A stretch of 64,000 nucleotides of DNA, taken from contig NZ_NSKB01000002.1 in assembly GCF_002286975.1 (NCBI RefSeq), positions 682,001 through 746,000 on the forward strand, in the 5' to 3' direction. Source of the stretch: Halomonas salipaludis (GTDB taxonomy: Bacteria > Pseudomonadota > Gammaproteobacteria > Pseudomonadales > Halomonadaceae). Under the pieces are notes generated by a model. It had not been told where the DNA came from and ran no database searches. It worked only from the letters and a program-made list of their open reading frames with translations. Made by a program: the position numbers and the translations under genes. This document shows positions 8,512 through 16,725 of the stretch, in pieces (position 1 is the stretch's first letter; the number at the start of each line of letters is the position of its first letter).

Positions 8512-9143
8512 CGGCGCTGCGCCACCTCGCCACTCGTCGGGTCGAGCCGGTAGCCCTCGCCGTCCACCTCGAACAGCAGGCTGTCGTCCTGCCACTCGAG
8601 AGCGCGATAGTCGCTTCCGGGAGGGACGCCATCGGCGTGCGCCGGGATGCGCACCGGACGGGCATTGGCCTCCACCGCCTCGCCGGAGGCATCACCCGCG
8701 ACGACAACCAGGCTGCGGCTCGGCGCTGGCCCCTGCATGGCGAACACGACATAGTCTCCGTCGTCGCGCCACGGACCCGGTTCGACCTCCCCGCCGTACT
8801 GAAAGGCGGCCGGATGCAGCGCGCCATCCTCGACGGCCAGCAACCATCCGGCGGCGTGGGCGGCACCCTGAGTGGTCACCGCCAGCCGGGACTCGTAGGG
8901 AGACAGTTCGGCGGCAACAAAGCGCTGTGCGGCGCCGAACTCCGCGTCGTCATCAATGGGAATATTGCTGGGCACCTCACCGATATCCAGCAGGCGTTGG
9001 TCATCCGCTCCTCGAATCGCATCATCCGTCACTGCCAGCGGTGTCAGGCTGGCAGTGGCAGACTCATCTGGCGGCGACTCGGTGCATCCGGCAGCGAACG
9101 CCAGCACCAGCCCCGGTGCGGCGCCACGAGACACTATTCTCAC
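8508..9143 (-). CDS. Predicted lipoprotein of unknown function
   Basis: 211-residue envelope protein. The N terminus has a short charged start, a hydrophobic run and the lipobox AFAAGC near residues 15-20, so it should be lipid-anchored. The rest is acidic and beta-rich with no motif I recognise; a repeated W-x-DD pattern (PWRDDGDYVVF, EWQDDSLLFEV) hints at beta-hairpin repeats. It starts with GTG inside the stop of the M42-type peptidase gene (GTGA overlap) and is therefore co-transcribed with it. It converges with the C39-like gene, sharing the four bases CTAG. Confidence 0.7.
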   Translation of the reverse strand: MRIVSRGAAPGLVLAFAAGCTESPPDESATASLTPLAVTDDAIRGADDQRLLDIGEVPSNIPIDDDAEFGAAQRFVAAELSPYESRLAVTTQGAAHAAGWLLAVEDGALHPAAFQYGGEVEPGPWRDDGDYVVFAMQGPAPSRSLVVVAGDASGEAVEANARPVRIPAHADGVPPGSDYRALEWQDDSLLFEVDGEGYRLDPTSGEVAQRR

Positions 9144-10408
9144 GCGTCCTCCTTCTGCTCCTTCTTGTCTTCCTCGGGCTTGGCATGCCCCTGGTGGGTC
9201 AACGCACCGGCCTCGTCCAGACGCGGGTGGTTGTCGAGAAACTCGCGGTGGATATCGGGCAGCGCATCCAGCGCCTTCAAGGTGTGGGTCAGGGCATGGA
9301 TGGCGGCCAGCACGTCCTGGGTATTGCCGGTCTCGGAGATGGTGTGCATGTTGCGGATCGGGAAGCCGATCGAGGTCGCCGCACAGTCCACCGCGGCAAG
9401 TACGCCGGCCATGCCGTCGGTGCCGGTGTCGGCGCCGACGATATCGCGCTGCAGCGGGATGCCCTGCTCCTTGGCAGTGGTTTCGATAAGGCGGTTGAGC
9501 TGTTCGCTGGCAATGGCGCCCACCGACATGGTGAAGCCCTTGCCCATCTCCAGCGGTTGCATGCGCCGGTCGCCGATGCCCGGTGCGGCCACGTAGTCGT
9601 GATTGACGTCGACGCCGATCAGCGCATCAGGCTCGAGCTCGCCAGCCAGCACGCGGCTGCCGAAGCGACCGATCTCCTCGTAGCTGGCGATGGCGAACAT
9701 CACCCGCACCTGCTGGGTACCCCCGGCCTCGGCGATCAGCCGCGCCACCTCGGCGGTGACGAAGCAGCCCAGGCCGTTATCCAGGTAGGCGCCATAGAAG
9801 GTGTTGGGGCTGAAGCCGGGACGGATCGGGCGGTCGAACAGGATCGAGTCGCCGGGGCGCACGCCGAGGTTGAGCACCTGCTGCTTCTTGTTCTCGCCGT
9901 GAATCTGCAGGTCGAGGTAGATCTGCTCCTTCTTGATGCCCTTGCTACCGTCGCGCTGGGCCGGGTCGGAGAAGTGGATCGCCCCCAGTGCCTCGACAGT
10001 GCCGCCACGAATCACCCGGTAACTGCCGGGCTGCTCCGGATCCTCGCTGAACAGCTTGACCTCGTGGCCGATCAGCACCCCGGGCAGGAAGGAGTCGGTG
10101 TTGATCCAGATCTTGCCGTCGTCGCCGATGCTGCGCACCTGCATGCGGATCTTGTCGGCATGGCCGATGATCATCACCTTGAACATGTCGTCGCGGCCGG
10201 GATGGGTATCCAGCACCACCCCGGCATGCCCCTTGTACTGGTGCAGATGCCAGCTGTTGGGCGCAAAGCCATCAAAGTAGGGCTTGAGCACGCCGTAGGT
10301 CATGGCGCCCTCCAGGCCTATCGGACTCGGCGCATCGAGGATGCGGCGCATCAGGGTGAACTGCTCGTCCGGCATGGGTTGAGTCCAGGGCTTGGTCGCG
10401 TCGCTCAT
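9140..10408 (-). CDS. M42-like metallopeptidase
   Basis: Probable dinuclear-metal aminopeptidase of the M42/M20 superfamily, 422 residues against about 350 for typical M42 enzymes. Metal-ligand and catalytic positions can be followed: His-Asp in IIGHADKI, the bridging Asp in AYLDNGLGC, the Glu-Glu pair in SYEEIGRFGS, Asp in GVDVNHD and His in RNMHTISE. The first motif has Lys where most members have Glu. The C-terminal 25 residues are charged (EEDKKEQKED) and probably disordered. The downstream lipoprotein gene overlaps by 4 bp. It likely trims peptides or acylated amino acids in the cytoplasm; the exact substrate is unknown. Confidence 0.82.
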   Translation of the reverse strand: MSDATKPWTQPMPDEQFTLMRRILDAPSPIGLEGAMTYGVLKPYFDGFAPNSWHLHQYKGHAGVVLDTHPGRDDMFKVMIIGHADKIRMQVRSIGDDGKIWINTDSFLPGVLIGHEVKLFSEDPEQPGSYRVIRGGTVEALGAIHFSDPAQRDGSKGIKKEQIYLDLQIHGENKKQQVLNLGVRPGDSILFDRPIRPGFSPNTFYGAYLDNGLGCFVTAEVARLIAEAGGTQQVRVMFAIASYEEIGRFGSRVLAGELEPDALIGVDVNHDYVAAPGIGDRRMQPLEMGKGFTMSVGAIASEQLNRLIETTAKEQGIPLQRDIVGADTGTDGMAGVLAAVDCAATSIGFPIRNMHTISETGNTQDVLAAIHALTHTLKALDALPDIHREFLDNHPRLDEAGALTHQGHAKPEEDKKEQKEDA

Positions 10409-10490
10409 CTAGGTCTCTCGCTGATTGAGGAAGTATCTCCCCAGTCTGCCAGAATCCGCGCCCGACGGCTTGCCACTGTAACGGCTACGC

Positions 10491-11456
10491 TCATGCCTCC
10501 TCGTTCAGCAACCAACGCCTGAAAGTGCGTGCCGCCGGCGTCAGGTGGCGATGCTGCGGGGTCAGCAGTGACAACCTGCCCCGGCTGGGCAAGGCATGGG
10601 GCAAGGCCCGCACCAGATTGCCCTGGCGCAGGTCCGCCTCCAGCAGACGCGACCAGCCGAGGGTCACCCCCTGCCCTGCCAGGGTGGCATGCATCAGCAG
10701 CTGGTAGCTGTTGACCCGCAGGCAATGTGCCGGAGGCCGCCATTCGAGCCCCAGGCCCTGGTACCAGGCCTGCCAAGTGAGCCAATCGTTGAAGTGATCC
10801 TCCACCACCAGCAGCGTGTGGTGATCGAGCAGGTCGTCGGCATCGCGAACGTCAGCGTGGCGCGACAGGTAGGCGGGACTGCATACGGCGATCACATCCT
10901 CACTGTCGAAGATCGGCTCGGCGAGTACGCCTGGCGGGTCGACGGCATTCTCGAGGTAGTAGTAGAGCCCCAGGTCGAACTCGGCAAGATCGAGCCGATA
11001 GGGATCCTCCACGGTAAGAATCCGGATTTCGATCTGCGGATGAGCGTGCTGGAAATCGGGTAGCTGCCGCGCCAACCACAGCGAGGCGATGGTCGGGCTC
11101 GAGGCCAGGGTCAGCTGGTGATCGTTACCATGGCGCCTGAGCCGCGCGCTTTCGTCGGCGAGTTCACGCAGCACGCGGCATACCACGCGGTAATACTGCT
11201 CACCGGCGGGGGTCAGGCGCAGGCCGTCATGGCTACGCTCGAACAGCGGACGACCGAGATCGGTTTCCAGGCGTTTGACCTGCCGGCTGACCGCGCTCTG
11301 GGTCAGATTCAGCTCGCTGCCGGCCTGGGTGAAGCTGGCGTGTCGCGCGGCAGCCTCGAAGGCCCGCAGGCAAGCCAGTGGCGGCAAGGCATCGCGTCGC
11401 GACATAACACTCCTCGAGGCAGTGGGCGCCTCGAGGATAGCATGTGTCGCGCTCAC
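10491..11456 (-). CDS. LysR-family transcriptional regulator (GcvA-like)
   Basis: DNA-binding regulator with an N-terminal winged helix-turn-helix (PPLACLRAFEAAARHASFTQAG, then LNLTQSAVSRQVKRLE) and a LysR effector-binding domain of about 200 residues. The PPLxxLRAFEAAARHxSFTxAAxEL pattern is that of the GcvA/AmpR group. The first ATG at 11456 overlaps the CocE-type gene stop by 4 bp. An internal ATG at 11405 (MSRRDALPP) would give the more usual family start, so the first 17 residues may not be translated. It is the last gene of the BCCT-hydrolase operon and probably controls that operon in response to the substrate or product. Confidence 0.9.
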   Translation of the reverse strand: MSATHAILEAPTASRSVMSRRDALPPLACLRAFEAAARHASFTQAGSELNLTQSAVSRQVKRLETDLGRPLFERSHDGLRLTPAGEQYYRVVCRVLRELADESARLRRHGNDHQLTLASSPTIASLWLARQLPDFQHAHPQIEIRILTVEDPYRLDLAEFDLGLYYYLENAVDPPGVLAEPIFDSEDVIAVCSPAYLSRHADVRDADDLLDHHTLLVVEDHFNDWLTWQAWYQGLGLEWRPPAHCLRVNSYQLLMHATLAGQGVTLGWSRLLEADLRQGNLVRALPHALPSRGRLSLLTPQHRHLTPAARTFRRWLLNEEA

Positions 11457-13477
11457 GACGCGGTGCGTGGCACTTGCCTCTTCCAGTGGCGACGATGCAC
11501 CTCCCGGCCGTCGTCGCGGGCCACCTGCTGCGCCTCTAGGTAGAAGTGTTCGGCGTCGCAGGTCATCCAGTAGCGGCTGTCGACCTCCACCGAGAAGCGT
11601 CCCGCTCCCTCGTCACGACCTGCGCGATAGACCCAGGCGATCTCGGCGCAGGTAGCATCCGGGTCGTCGGGGTGCGCGGTGTAGACCTCCCGGCAGTGCT
11701 GGTCGACCCACAGGCCGTGGTCGAGAAAGCGCACATGGCCGAGATCGTCCTCGACGATGGTGGTCACCTCACCGCTGGCGATATCCTCCTGGACGGTACG
11801 CCGCGGCTGAGCGTCGCGCAGCGACTCGAGGCGTGCCGGCGGCGCCGCCTCGGGAGGCTCGAAGGGGCTCTCCGTGAGCGCCTCGCCATGGAACAGTGGC
11901 AACTCGATAGCCTGCACGCCGGGTACCAGGGTCAGCGCACTGCGCACACGACTCGGCCACAGCAGCGGGAAGTTGGCCGAAGCGATGGAGACCCGCAGAC
12001 GATGACCGGCAGGCAGCCGATAACCCGTCATGTCGAGCTGCAGATCGATATCGAGGGGCTCATCGGGACGTGGCGGCGTATATTCCCCCAGGTCGCGATG
12101 CAGGTTGAGATTGAGCACGCCGTAGCTGATCTGCGCCACCCGGCCATCGGGGCGTACATCCTGCAGGCGCACCGTCAACTGGCCGCTGTCGGTGGCGCTG
12201 GCCAGACGCAGCCGCACCCGCGGCTGGCCAAGAATCGCCAGGCCCTCTCCGAACGGCTGGCTGTCGAAACACAGCGCATCGGCATCGTCACGACGCTGGT
12301 CGGCGGGCAGGTCGGGACCGAACCAGATCGCGCAGTATTCGCCCTGATAGCGCCCAGCGGTGAGCGGCGAGTCGATCCGCTGCGGCATCTCGAGAGCGGT
12401 GTCGCCCTCGACCAGCCCGGTGTCGGCCAACGAATAACGGCGTGGACTCACCTCGCGGCTCGGCCAGCCCTCGGTGCGCACCCACTGGCCGGGACGCTGC
12501 TGATACATCGGCTGCGGTGCTACCGCATCCTGCAGATAGAAGGTACCCGCCGGCTCATCCATCACCCCTGTCTCGATGCCCTTGAGCCAGTAGTCCCACC
12601 AGCGCAGCGCCTCCTGCAGAAACCCGATCGCCGGATCGGGTATCGCGAAGTGCGGATACTTGTGGATCCACGGCCCGATCAGCGCCTTCTTGGGACACTC
12701 GAGGTGTTCCATCAAACGCGGGATGCTGTTCTTGTAGGCGTCCCCCCAGCCGCCGACGCAGTAGACCGCGGCCTCGATATCCGCATAGTTCTGCGCCACC
12801 GAGCCGTGCTGCCAGTAGCCATCGCGTGTCTGGTGGGAGAGCCAGGTCTCGGCCAGCAGCGGCATGTTATCGAGGCGCTGCTGCCACAGTTCGCGCCAAC
12901 GCTCGCCGACCAGCAGCGGATCCGGCGCCGCCGCCGAGAAGCTGAGCATGGTCGCCGCCCAGCCGAGATTCTCGAGCAGCAGGTTGCCACCCTTGTAGTG
13001 GATGTCGTCGGCAAAGCGATCGTCAGTGGAACACAGCGTGATCACCGCCTTCAGCGGCGCAGGACGCCGTGCGGCAAGCTGCAGCGAGTTGAAGCCACCC
13101 CAGGAGATGCCCATCATGCCCAATTCGCCGCTGCACCAGGGTTGGCTGGCGATCCACTCGATCACTTCCAGGGCATCGGCCTGCTCCTGGGGCAGATACT
13201 CATCGGCCATCAGCCCGTCGGACTCGCCGTTGCCGCGCATATCGACCCGCACGCAGGCGTAGCCGTGGCCGGCGAAGTAAGGGTGGGTCAACTCATCGCG
13301 GACGGCCGTACCGTCGCGCTTACGATACGGCAGGTACTCGAGGATTGCCGGCACCGGCGCCTGCTCGGCCCCCTCCGGCAACCAGAGTCGGGCCGCCAGT
13401 CGCGTGCCGTCGGCCAGTGGAATCTCGAGATGTTCGATCTCACGGACGGCATGGGGAAAGTCGTGCTTGATTCGCAT
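11453..13477 (-). CDS. CocE/NonD-family hydrolase
   Basis: 674-residue alpha/beta hydrolase of the CocE / glutaryl-7-ACA acylase / X-Pro dipeptidyl-peptidase type, cleaving esters or amides. The N-terminal catalytic domain shows EYLPYRKRDGT, VDMRGNGESDG and the nucleophile elbow GISWGGFNS near residue 125. A helical cap and a C-terminal jelly-roll domain, typical of the family, follow (DMTGYRLPAGHRLRVSIAS). No signal peptide is present, so it acts in the cytoplasm. It starts 3 bp after the BCCT transporter stop and overlaps the LysR gene by 4 bp. The arrangement implies hydrolysis of something the BCCT carrier brings in, for instance an acylated or esterified betaine-like compound (inferred). 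Confidence 0.9.
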   Translation of the reverse strand: MRIKHDFPHAVREIEHLEIPLADGTRLAARLWLPEGAEQAPVPAILEYLPYRKRDGTAVRDELTHPYFAGHGYACVRVDMRGNGESDGLMADEYLPQEQADALEVIEWIASQPWCSGELGMMGISWGGFNSLQLAARRPAPLKAVITLCSTDDRFADDIHYKGGNLLLENLGWAATMLSFSAAAPDPLLVGERWRELWQQRLDNMPLLAETWLSHQTRDGYWQHGSVAQNYADIEAAVYCVGGWGDAYKNSIPRLMEHLECPKKALIGPWIHKYPHFAIPDPAIGFLQEALRWWDYWLKGIETGVMDEPAGTFYLQDAVAPQPMYQQRPGQWVRTEGWPSREVSPRRYSLADTGLVEGDTALEMPQRIDSPLTAGRYQGEYCAIWFGPDLPADQRRDDADALCFDSQPFGEGLAILGQPRVRLRLASATDSGQLTVRLQDVRPDGRVAQISYGVLNLNLHRDLGEYTPPRPDEPLDIDLQLDMTGYRLPAGHRLRVSIASANFPLLWPSRVRSALTLVPGVQAIELPLFHGEALTESPFEPPEAAPPARLESLRDAQPRRTVQEDIASGEVTTIVEDDLGHVRFLDHGLWVDQHCREVYTAHPDDPDATCAEIAWVYRAGRDEGAGRFSVEVDSRYWMTCDAEHFYLEAQQVARDDGREVHRRHWKRQVPRTAS

Positions 13478-13480
13478 GGT

Positions 13481-15028
13481 TCAGCGGGAATCCTGATCCG
13501 AATGGTGGATGTCGGTAGGTGTCAGGCGCTCGGGATGCTTGAGCCATATCCACAGCGCACTGCTGGCGGCGAGGATGATCAGCATCGCCGGTAGCCCGCC
13601 CAGGTTGGAGAGCATCTTGACGCCATCGATGCCAACGAAGCTGACCATCACCCACGAGACCACCCCGACGATCACGCCCCACAGCACCTTCATCGGCAGG
13701 CCGGTATTGAGGTCGGAGTCGGCAGTCAGGCCACGGGTGCAGAGGTTGCCGATGGCATCGGTATTGGAGTCGGCCACGGTGACGTAGGAGATGAAGGCGA
13801 TGAACAGCAGCAGCGGAATCCACAGCCCGGCGAGGGGCAACTCGCGGAATAGGGTGTAGAGCAGGTGCTCGATGCCGCGATCCTCGAGCACGGCATTGAG
13901 ATCCACCCCGGCATGCAGCTGATAGTAGATCGCTGCGCTGGAAAAGATGGTGATCCACACGACCGCGAACAGCGCAGGGTAGAGCAGGTTGACGCGCAGG
14001 AACTCGCGTACGGTATAGCCCCGAGAGATCTTGCCCAGGAATAACGCCGCCACCGGTGCCCAGGCGAACCACACCGCCCAGTAGAAGATCGACCACCAGT
14101 AGGGCCACTGGTCATCGCCGGCAGCACCGGTGAACAGGCTGCGGGTAAAGAAGTTGTCCAGGTAGACGCCAAACGACTCCACCCCGAGCTGCAGCATGAA
14201 CAGCGTTGGCCCAAACACGAACACGAAGAGCCCGAGCGCCAGCAACAACCAGGCATTGAGCGACGACAGCCGCGCGATACCGCGCTGCAGACCGCTGGCA
14301 GCGGAAATCACGAAGGTCACCACGATGATGGCGATGATCACCCCGAGGCGCAGCGGGTTGGTATCACCCTCGACATACTGCCCGACGCCTCCGGCGATGG
14401 TCAGCGCACCGGTGCCCAGGGTCGAGGCCATACCCGCCACTAGCGCATAGAGTGCCAGCGCATCGATTGCCCCGGCATAGCGCTTGACCCCCTCGCCGAG
14501 TAGCGGCTCGAGCATGCTCGAGATCGAGAAACGCTGGCGACGATTATAGAACGCCAGGGCAAAGATCAACGCCGGTACCGCATAGATCGCATAGGGCGTG
14601 AACGCCCAGTGCAGAAACATGGTCGACATGGAGAACAGCGCGGCATCGGCTGAGCCAGCCTCGAGTCCGCTGGAAGCCGGGGGCCCCATCAGGTGGTAGA
14701 GCGGCTCGGCGGTGGTCCAGAACAGCACGCCCACGGCGAGGGTGGTGCACAGTGTGATCGAGAACCATCGCAACGGCGACAGCAGCCGCGTGGCCTGTTC
14801 ACCACCGATACGTATACGCCCCAGCGGCGAGACATAGACCACCACCGCCAGCAGCAGCAAATAGAGGCTAGCGAGGCTGAATAGCCAGGAAAAGTGGTCG
14901 AGAATCGCACTGTTGAGGGCACTAGTGCCCGCCAGGAAGGCGTCGAGATCGACATAACTGGCGACTACCGCCGCCATCAATACCAGAAAGGTCGGCCAGA
15001 AAACCCCTGGCCGGATCGACGTTCGCAT
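13481..15028 (-). CDS. BCCT-family transporter (betaine/carnitine/choline type)
   Basis: 515-residue sodium- or proton-coupled carrier for quaternary ammonium compounds, with about 12 helices. Family signatures are visible: FWTTAEPLYHLMGPP near residue 95 and WAVWFAWAPVAALFLGKISR, the BCCT signature, near residue 310. The start is taken at the ATG at 15028 (MRTSIRPGVFWP), which has AAGGGAG in front; the longer frame to 15145 lacks such support. There is no long C-terminal osmosensing tail, so it looks catabolic rather than osmoregulatory. It is the first gene of a three-gene operon with a CocE-type hydrolase and a LysR regulator. Confidence 0.92.
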   Translation of the reverse strand: MRTSIRPGVFWPTFLVLMAAVVASYVDLDAFLAGTSALNSAILDHFSWLFSLASLYLLLLAVVVYVSPLGRIRIGGEQATRLLSPLRWFSITLCTTLAVGVLFWTTAEPLYHLMGPPASSGLEAGSADAALFSMSTMFLHWAFTPYAIYAVPALIFALAFYNRRQRFSISSMLEPLLGEGVKRYAGAIDALALYALVAGMASTLGTGALTIAGGVGQYVEGDTNPLRLGVIIAIIVVTFVISAASGLQRGIARLSSLNAWLLLALGLFVFVFGPTLFMLQLGVESFGVYLDNFFTRSLFTGAAGDDQWPYWWSIFYWAVWFAWAPVAALFLGKISRGYTVREFLRVNLLYPALFAVVWITIFSSAAIYYQLHAGVDLNAVLEDRGIEHLLYTLFRELPLAGLWIPLLLFIAFISYVTVADSNTDAIGNLCTRGLTADSDLNTGLPMKVLWGVIVGVVSWVMVSFVGIDGVKMLSNLGGLPAMLIILAASSALWIWLKHPERLTPTDIHHSDQDSR

Positions 15029-15237
15029 ACCCTTAGCTCCCTTTATCGTTATGTCCGGCATCTGGCCGGTGTCGAGGCCCTCTACCTTAGCGGCATGGCA
15101 GCCCGCCTGGACAAGCGTTAAATGGGCATGGGGGTATGCGTCCAACGCATGGCCAATCCGGAGAGGACAAGTCCGGTGGCGTAGGCGATGGCGAGATGGG
15201 TTAGGCTAACGACATTAGAACTGGCAAGAGGCTAGGC

Positions 15238-15651
15238 ATGTTACGCATCTCCAACAGCGTGGAGCTGGGCGACTGGGAAATCGAGATCAGCCAGATCCGC
15301 GCCCAGGGCGCCGGTGGACAGAACGTCAACAAGGTCGCCTCGGCGGTGCATCTGCGCTTCGATATCCCCAACTCCAGCCTGCCGCCCTTCTACAAGGAGC
15401 GGCTGATGGCGCTCTCCGACCAGCGCATCAGCAAGGAGGGGGTGGTGGTCATCAAGGCCCAGAGCCACCGCACCCTGGAACTCAACAAGGAAGATGCCCT
15501 GGCACGCCTGCGCACGCTGATCCGCGAAGCGGTCAAGCAGCAAAAGGTGCGCAAGCCCACCAAGCCGACCAAGGGCTCGCAGCGCCGCCGGGTCGACAGC
15601 AAGACCCGCAAGGGCAAGACCAAGTCGCTGCGCGGCAAGGTCGACGTATGA
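15238..15651 (+). CDS. arfB: Peptidyl-tRNA hydrolase ArfB (ribosome rescue)
   Basis: 137-residue release-factor-like protein that frees stalled ribosomes by hydrolysing peptidyl-tRNA. It has the catalytic GGQ motif in QGAGGQNVNKVASAVHLRF near residue 27 and the Lys/Arg-rich C-terminal tail (RRRVDSKTRKGKTKSLRGK) that enters the empty mRNA channel. Length and layout match E. coli ArfB (YaeJ). It stands alone between two minus-strand operons. Confidence 0.95.
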   Translation: MLRISNSVELGDWEIEISQIRAQGAGGQNVNKVASAVHLRFDIPNSSLPPFYKERLMALSDQRISKEGVVVIKAQSHRTLELNKEDALARLRTLIREAVKQQKVRKPTKPTKGSQRRRVDSKTRKGKTKSLRGKVDV

Positions 15652-15678
15652 GCACGCCGCGCGGCGCGGCCTGGAGAC

Positions 15679-16725
15679 TCACGACCGTTCGGGGTGAGCG
15701 CTGGTCAGGATATGGTGCAAGCCGCCGCACTCGACCATGGCATCGTCGCAGTTGACGACGATCTCCGAGCGCGCCAGTACGTAGCTCTTGCCGGTGATGG
15801 TGTTCTCCACCACATGGCCCTTGCCCTCCTCGCGCACCGCGGTGAACTGGCCGATGAAACCGGTCTCGCGCAGCGACACGGTCTCCAGCTTGTCGCCCGG
15901 CTTGATAGTGCCCTCGTAGTGCATCAGCGCCAGCCGTGCCGAGGTACCGGTGCCGGTGGTGCTGCGGCAGATCACCCCGGGATGCACATAGGTGGTCGAG
16001 CGCGAGCGGTAGAAGTCGTCGGCGACCTGCTCCACCGGCCCCATGAAGTGCAGGAACGGTAGCGGACCGACGTCGCCCAGGGTGTAGTGGGAGAAGCCAC
16101 GCTCGGCCTGGATCGCTTCGACGATCTTGTGGGCGCACTCGGCCAGCTGGCGCTCTTCGGCACGGTTGAGCGAGAAGCCCAGCTCGGCGGCATCGACCAG
16201 CGCATAGAAACCGCCGCTGTAGGCCACGCTATAGGTCACGTCGCCGAGGTCCGGGACATGGATCTTGGCGCGGTAGGTATCGATGTAGCTGGGCAGTCCA
16301 CCGCAGGTGATCGCCTCGACCACACCGTTCTCGACCCGCGCCTCGATATTGACCAGCCCGGCCGGCGACTCGAGCACGAAGTGCTGGGTGCCCTCCTGCT
16401 TGGGCACGATGCCCGCCTCGAGTACCGCGGTGGCGGTGCAGATGGTGTTGGAGCCGGAGTAGATCGGGTAGCCCATCACCTCCATGATGATATAGCCGGC
16501 GGCGGCCGCCGGGTCGGTGGCCGGCACGATCAGGTCCACCGACATCTCGGGTATGCCGTAGGGCTCTTCCAGCAGCAATCGGCGCAGGCCGTCGGCGTCA
16601 TCGCGCAGGTAGTGCATCTGCTCGCGCACCGTGGCGCCGGGCAGCGGGTCGATGCCGCCGGTGACGATGCGGCTGACGTCGCCGCCGGCGTGGGTGTCCA
16701 TCAGCTGCAGGGTCAGTTCACTCAT
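15679..16725 (-). CDS. Proline racemase family protein with Ser/Thr in place of the catalytic cysteines
   Basis: 348-residue enzyme of the proline racemase / hydroxyproline epimerase / 3-hydroxyproline dehydratase family. It starts at the ATG at 16725 (MSELTLQLMDTHAGGD); the frame runs on upstream into the neighbouring gene without a better start. Typical racemases have Cys-Gly-His and a second Cys before GTGTSA. Here the first site reads YSGSNTIC (Ser near residue 89) and the second reads STTGTGTSARLA (Thr near residue 257), so neither catalytic Cys is present. Loss of the second Cys points away from racemisation and towards a dehydratase-like or other reaction. It overlaps the MDR oxidoreductase gene by ATGA, suggesting a shared pathway. 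Confidence 0.85.
   Translation of the reverse strand: MSELTLQLMDTHAGGDVSRIVTGGIDPLPGATVREQMHYLRDDADGLRRLLLEEPYGIPEMSVDLIVPATDPAAAAGYIIMEVMGYPIYSGSNTICTATAVLEAGIVPKQEGTQHFVLESPAGLVNIEARVENGVVEAITCGGLPSYIDTYRAKIHVPDLGDVTYSVAYSGGFYALVDAAELGFSLNRAEERQLAECAHKIVEAIQAERGFSHYTLGDVGPLPFLHFMGPVEQVADDFYRSRSTTYVHPGVICRSTTGTGTSARLALMHYEGTIKPGDKLETVSLRETGFIGQFTAVREEGKGHVVENTITGKSYVLARSEIVVNCDDAMVECGGLHHILTSAHPERS

Noticed and set aside
9140-10408. Assignment as the NAGGN osmoprotectant-system peptidase
   Set aside because: No NAGGN synthesis partners are near, and length and first metal motif differ, so only a general M42-like call is made.
8927-10522. 531-codon open frame antisense to the M42-like peptidase and lipoprotein genes
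   Set aside because: Low-complexity His/Asp/Gly/Ala composition and no recognisable domain; it is the complement of well-supported genes.
11546-13594. 682-codon open frame antisense to the CocE-type hydrolase
   Set aside because: It mirrors the hydrolase gene exactly, is rich in Arg/Ala/Gly/His as GC-rich shadows are, has no family motif and no ribosome site. The hydrolase on the other strand has clear motifs.
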